NCBI GenBank assembly: GCA_034429695.1
Contig: DAOUGC010000121.1
Span: 1-6,786, forward strand
DNA from: DAOUGC01 sp034429695
GTDB lineage: Bacteria; Chloroflexota; Anaerolineae; Anaerolineales; Anaerolineaceae
Reading direction: 5' to 3'
Length of the DNA stretch: 6,786 nucleotides
The notes below the pieces were generated by a model that worked only from the letters and a program-made list of their open reading frames with translations, made no database searches and was not told where the DNA came from. The position numbers were made by a program, and so were the translations under genes. Positions 5,667 to 6,786 of this stretch are shown piece after piece; position 1 is the first letter of the stretch, and the number at the start of each line of letters is the position of its first letter.

Positions 5667-6684
5667 GCGCATCTGCATCCTGCCCAGGCTGGAAGGCCTG
5701 GGGGGTCCCAGTTCCTTTCAAAGCCGCCTGATTAACGGGCTGGAAAAGCGTTCCGTGCATGTCACGCACGATCCAAACGAGCCAGCGGTGCGTGCCGTGC
5801 TGGTGATCGGGGGAACGTCGCGCGTGCACGAGCTGATCAACCTCAGGCGGCGCGGTGTGCGCATTGTCCAGCGTTTGAACGGCATGAACTGGATCCACAG
5901 GCGCATGAACACGGGTCTCAAGCATTATTTCAAATCGGAATACAACAACCTGCTGCTGGCAACCATCCGCCGGCATCTGGCTGACAGCATCGTTTATCAG
6001 AGCCAGTTTTCACGCAGTTGGTGGAACACCGTGTACGGCTCCATCCGCCAGCCCAATTGTGTGGTGTACAACGGCATCGATCTTTCCGCCTTTACCCCCA
6101 ACGGCGCTCACCGGCGGCCCGAAAACCGCTTCCGCATCCTGCTGGTGGAAGGCCGCCTGGGCGGCGGCAATGAACAGGGCCTGCAAAACGCCATCCTGCT
6201 GGCGCGCGAACTGGACCGGCGCATGCCGGGTAAAGTGGAACTGACCATCGCCGGTGATGTACCCCCAGGGTTGCAAAATCTGTACGCCGGAGCTGACACG
6301 CAAAAGCGCCTGATCAACTGGGCGGGCGTGGTCAAACGCTCCGACGTGCCCTTCCTGGACCGCTCGGCGCACGTATTATTTTCCGCCGACCTGAACGCCG
6401 CCTGCCCCAATTCGGTGATCGAAGCCATGGCGTGCGGCCTGCCGGTGATCGCCTTCTCCACCGGCTCGCTGCCAGAGCTGATCGAAAATGGGGCTGGCAT
6501 TGTGGCTCCCTACGGGAGCAATTACTGGGCGCTCGAACCGCCCGGGATTCCCCCACTGGCTGACGCGGCTCAAAAGGTGTTTGAACAACAGGAAAGCTTC
6601 CGACCCGCCGCCCGCGCCCGCGCCGAAAGTGCTTTTGGGCTGGACCCCATGCTGGACGGGTATCTGGCGGCATTGTTGGGATGA
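5659..6684 (+). CDS. GT4-type glycosyltransferase
   Basis: This 341-residue protein resembles GT-B fold family 4 glycosyltransferases. The N-terminal acceptor half begins ICILPRLEGLGGPSSF (5-20), where the GGP loop is typical, and contains VIGGT (49-53) and IVYQSQFSRSWW (111-122). VVYNGIDLSAF (135-145) marks the domain junction. The donor half has LLVEGRLGGG (161-170), LTIAGD (195-200) and CPNSVIEAMACGLPVIAF (249-266) followed by GSLPELIENG (269-278). Glu255 is the second glutamate of the EX7E motif; the position of the first (247) is alanine. No transmembrane segment is visible, so it is cytoplasmic or peripherally bound. The frame is open upstream inside wecB, but ATG 5659 gives the expected N-terminus and overlaps the wecB stop by 8 bases, indicating coupled translation. 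Context suggests it may use UDP-ManNAcA or act on the same glycan. Donor and acceptor are not shown by sequence. Confidence 0.88.
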   Translation: MNERICILPRLEGLGGPSSFQSRLINGLEKRSVHVTHDPNEPAVRAVLVIGGTSRVHELINLRRRGVRIVQRLNGMNWIHRRMNTGLKHYFKSEYNNLLLATIRRHLADSIVYQSQFSRSWWNTVYGSIRQPNCVVYNGIDLSAFTPNGAHRRPENRFRILLVEGRLGGGNEQGLQNAILLARELDRRMPGKVELTIAGDVPPGLQNLYAGADTQKRLINWAGVVKRSDVPFLDRSAHVLFSADLNAACPNSVIEAMACGLPVIAFSTGSLPELIENGAGIVAPYGSNYWALEPPGIPPLADAAQKVFEQQESFRPAARARAESAFGLDPMLDGYLAALLG

Positions 6685-6709
6685 TGAGGGCATTGAGCCC
6701 AGAAGACAG

Positions 6710-6736
6710 AGGTCGGATATCAGTATTCCAAGACCT
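6710..6736. repeat. Imperfect hairpin downstream of the glycosyltransferase gene
   Basis: AGGTC (6710-6714) pairs with GACCT (6732-6736), and GGA with TCC (6727-6729) after a two-base AA bulge; a further TA/TA pair closes around a short loop. It begins with the same AGGTCGG as the next hairpin. No T-tract follows. It may belong to the 3' untranslated region of the wec operon. Confidence 0.3.
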
Positions 6737-6752
6737 ATCTCCACAAATAATA

Positions 6753-6783
6753 AGGTCGGGCTGGTGAATCACCAACCCGACCT
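6753..6783. terminator. Rho-independent terminator hairpin, possibly bidirectional
   Basis: AGGTCGGG-C-TGGTG (6753-6766) pairs with CACCA-A-CCCGACCT (6770-6783) around an AAT loop: 13 pairs with one internal mismatch. Read rightward the mismatch is C-A and only GTT is visible after the stem before the window ends. Read leftward it becomes a G-U wobble and the stem is followed by TTATTATTTG. It lies 68 bases after the glycosyltransferase stop, so it can end the wec operon. It would also terminate a leftward gene coming from the right. Apart from the two hairpins, 6685-6786 holds no gene. Confidence 0.6.
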
Positions 6784-6786
6784 GTT

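Noticed and set aside
4545..5678. Leftward 377-codon open frame opposite wecB
   Set aside because: Despite its length it is fully antisense to a textbook WecB with all catalytic residues; its His/Gln/Gly-rich composition is typical of a GC-rich shadow frame.

Overview
The window looks like a chromosomal stretch from a GC-rich environmental bacterium. Protein flavour (a phosphodiesterase of the alkaline phosphatase superfamily, a DinB-like domain joined to a TPR-like tail, a cytoplasmic GT4 enzyme after wecB) makes a Chloroflexota/Anaerolineae origin my best guess. This is an impression from family resemblance, not a search. Seven protein genes account for most of the sequence. I see no tRNA, rRNA, CRISPR array, transposase or phage gene.

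Left part (1-1489): a leftward gene for a type I phosphodiesterase/nucleotide pyrophosphatase-like enzyme runs off the left edge. A 203-base intergenic region (537-739) separates it from a rightward PHP-domain phosphoesterase gene. That region holds an extended -10 promoter for the leftward gene, a near-perfect Fur-type 7-1-7 palindrome and a long interrupted inverted repeat.

Middle (1496-3017): a two-gene leftward operon encodes a DinB-like/TPR protein followed by a lipoprotein that resembles zinc metallopeptidases but has HEFSS where HExxH is expected. It converges tail-to-tail with the PHP gene, with six bases between the stop codons.

Right part (3161-6684): a promoter with a good Shine-Dalgarno starts a tight rightward operon. 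wecC (UDP-ManNAc dehydrogenase) and wecB (UDP-GlcNAc 2-epimerase) together convert UDP-GlcNAc to UDP-ManNAc and then UDP-ManNAcA. A GT4-type glycosyltransferase gene overlaps wecB by 8 bases and could use the product. This is a small glycan cassette, probably for surface polysaccharide or protein glycosylation. The window ends in two hairpins (6710-6736 and 6753-6783). The second looks like a rho-independent terminator and is better formed on the leftward strand.

I do not see a clearly new system. The points most worth a second look are the Fur-like box, the HEFSS lipoprotein with its DinB/TPR partner, and the compact ManNAcA cassette with its variant glycosyltransferase.
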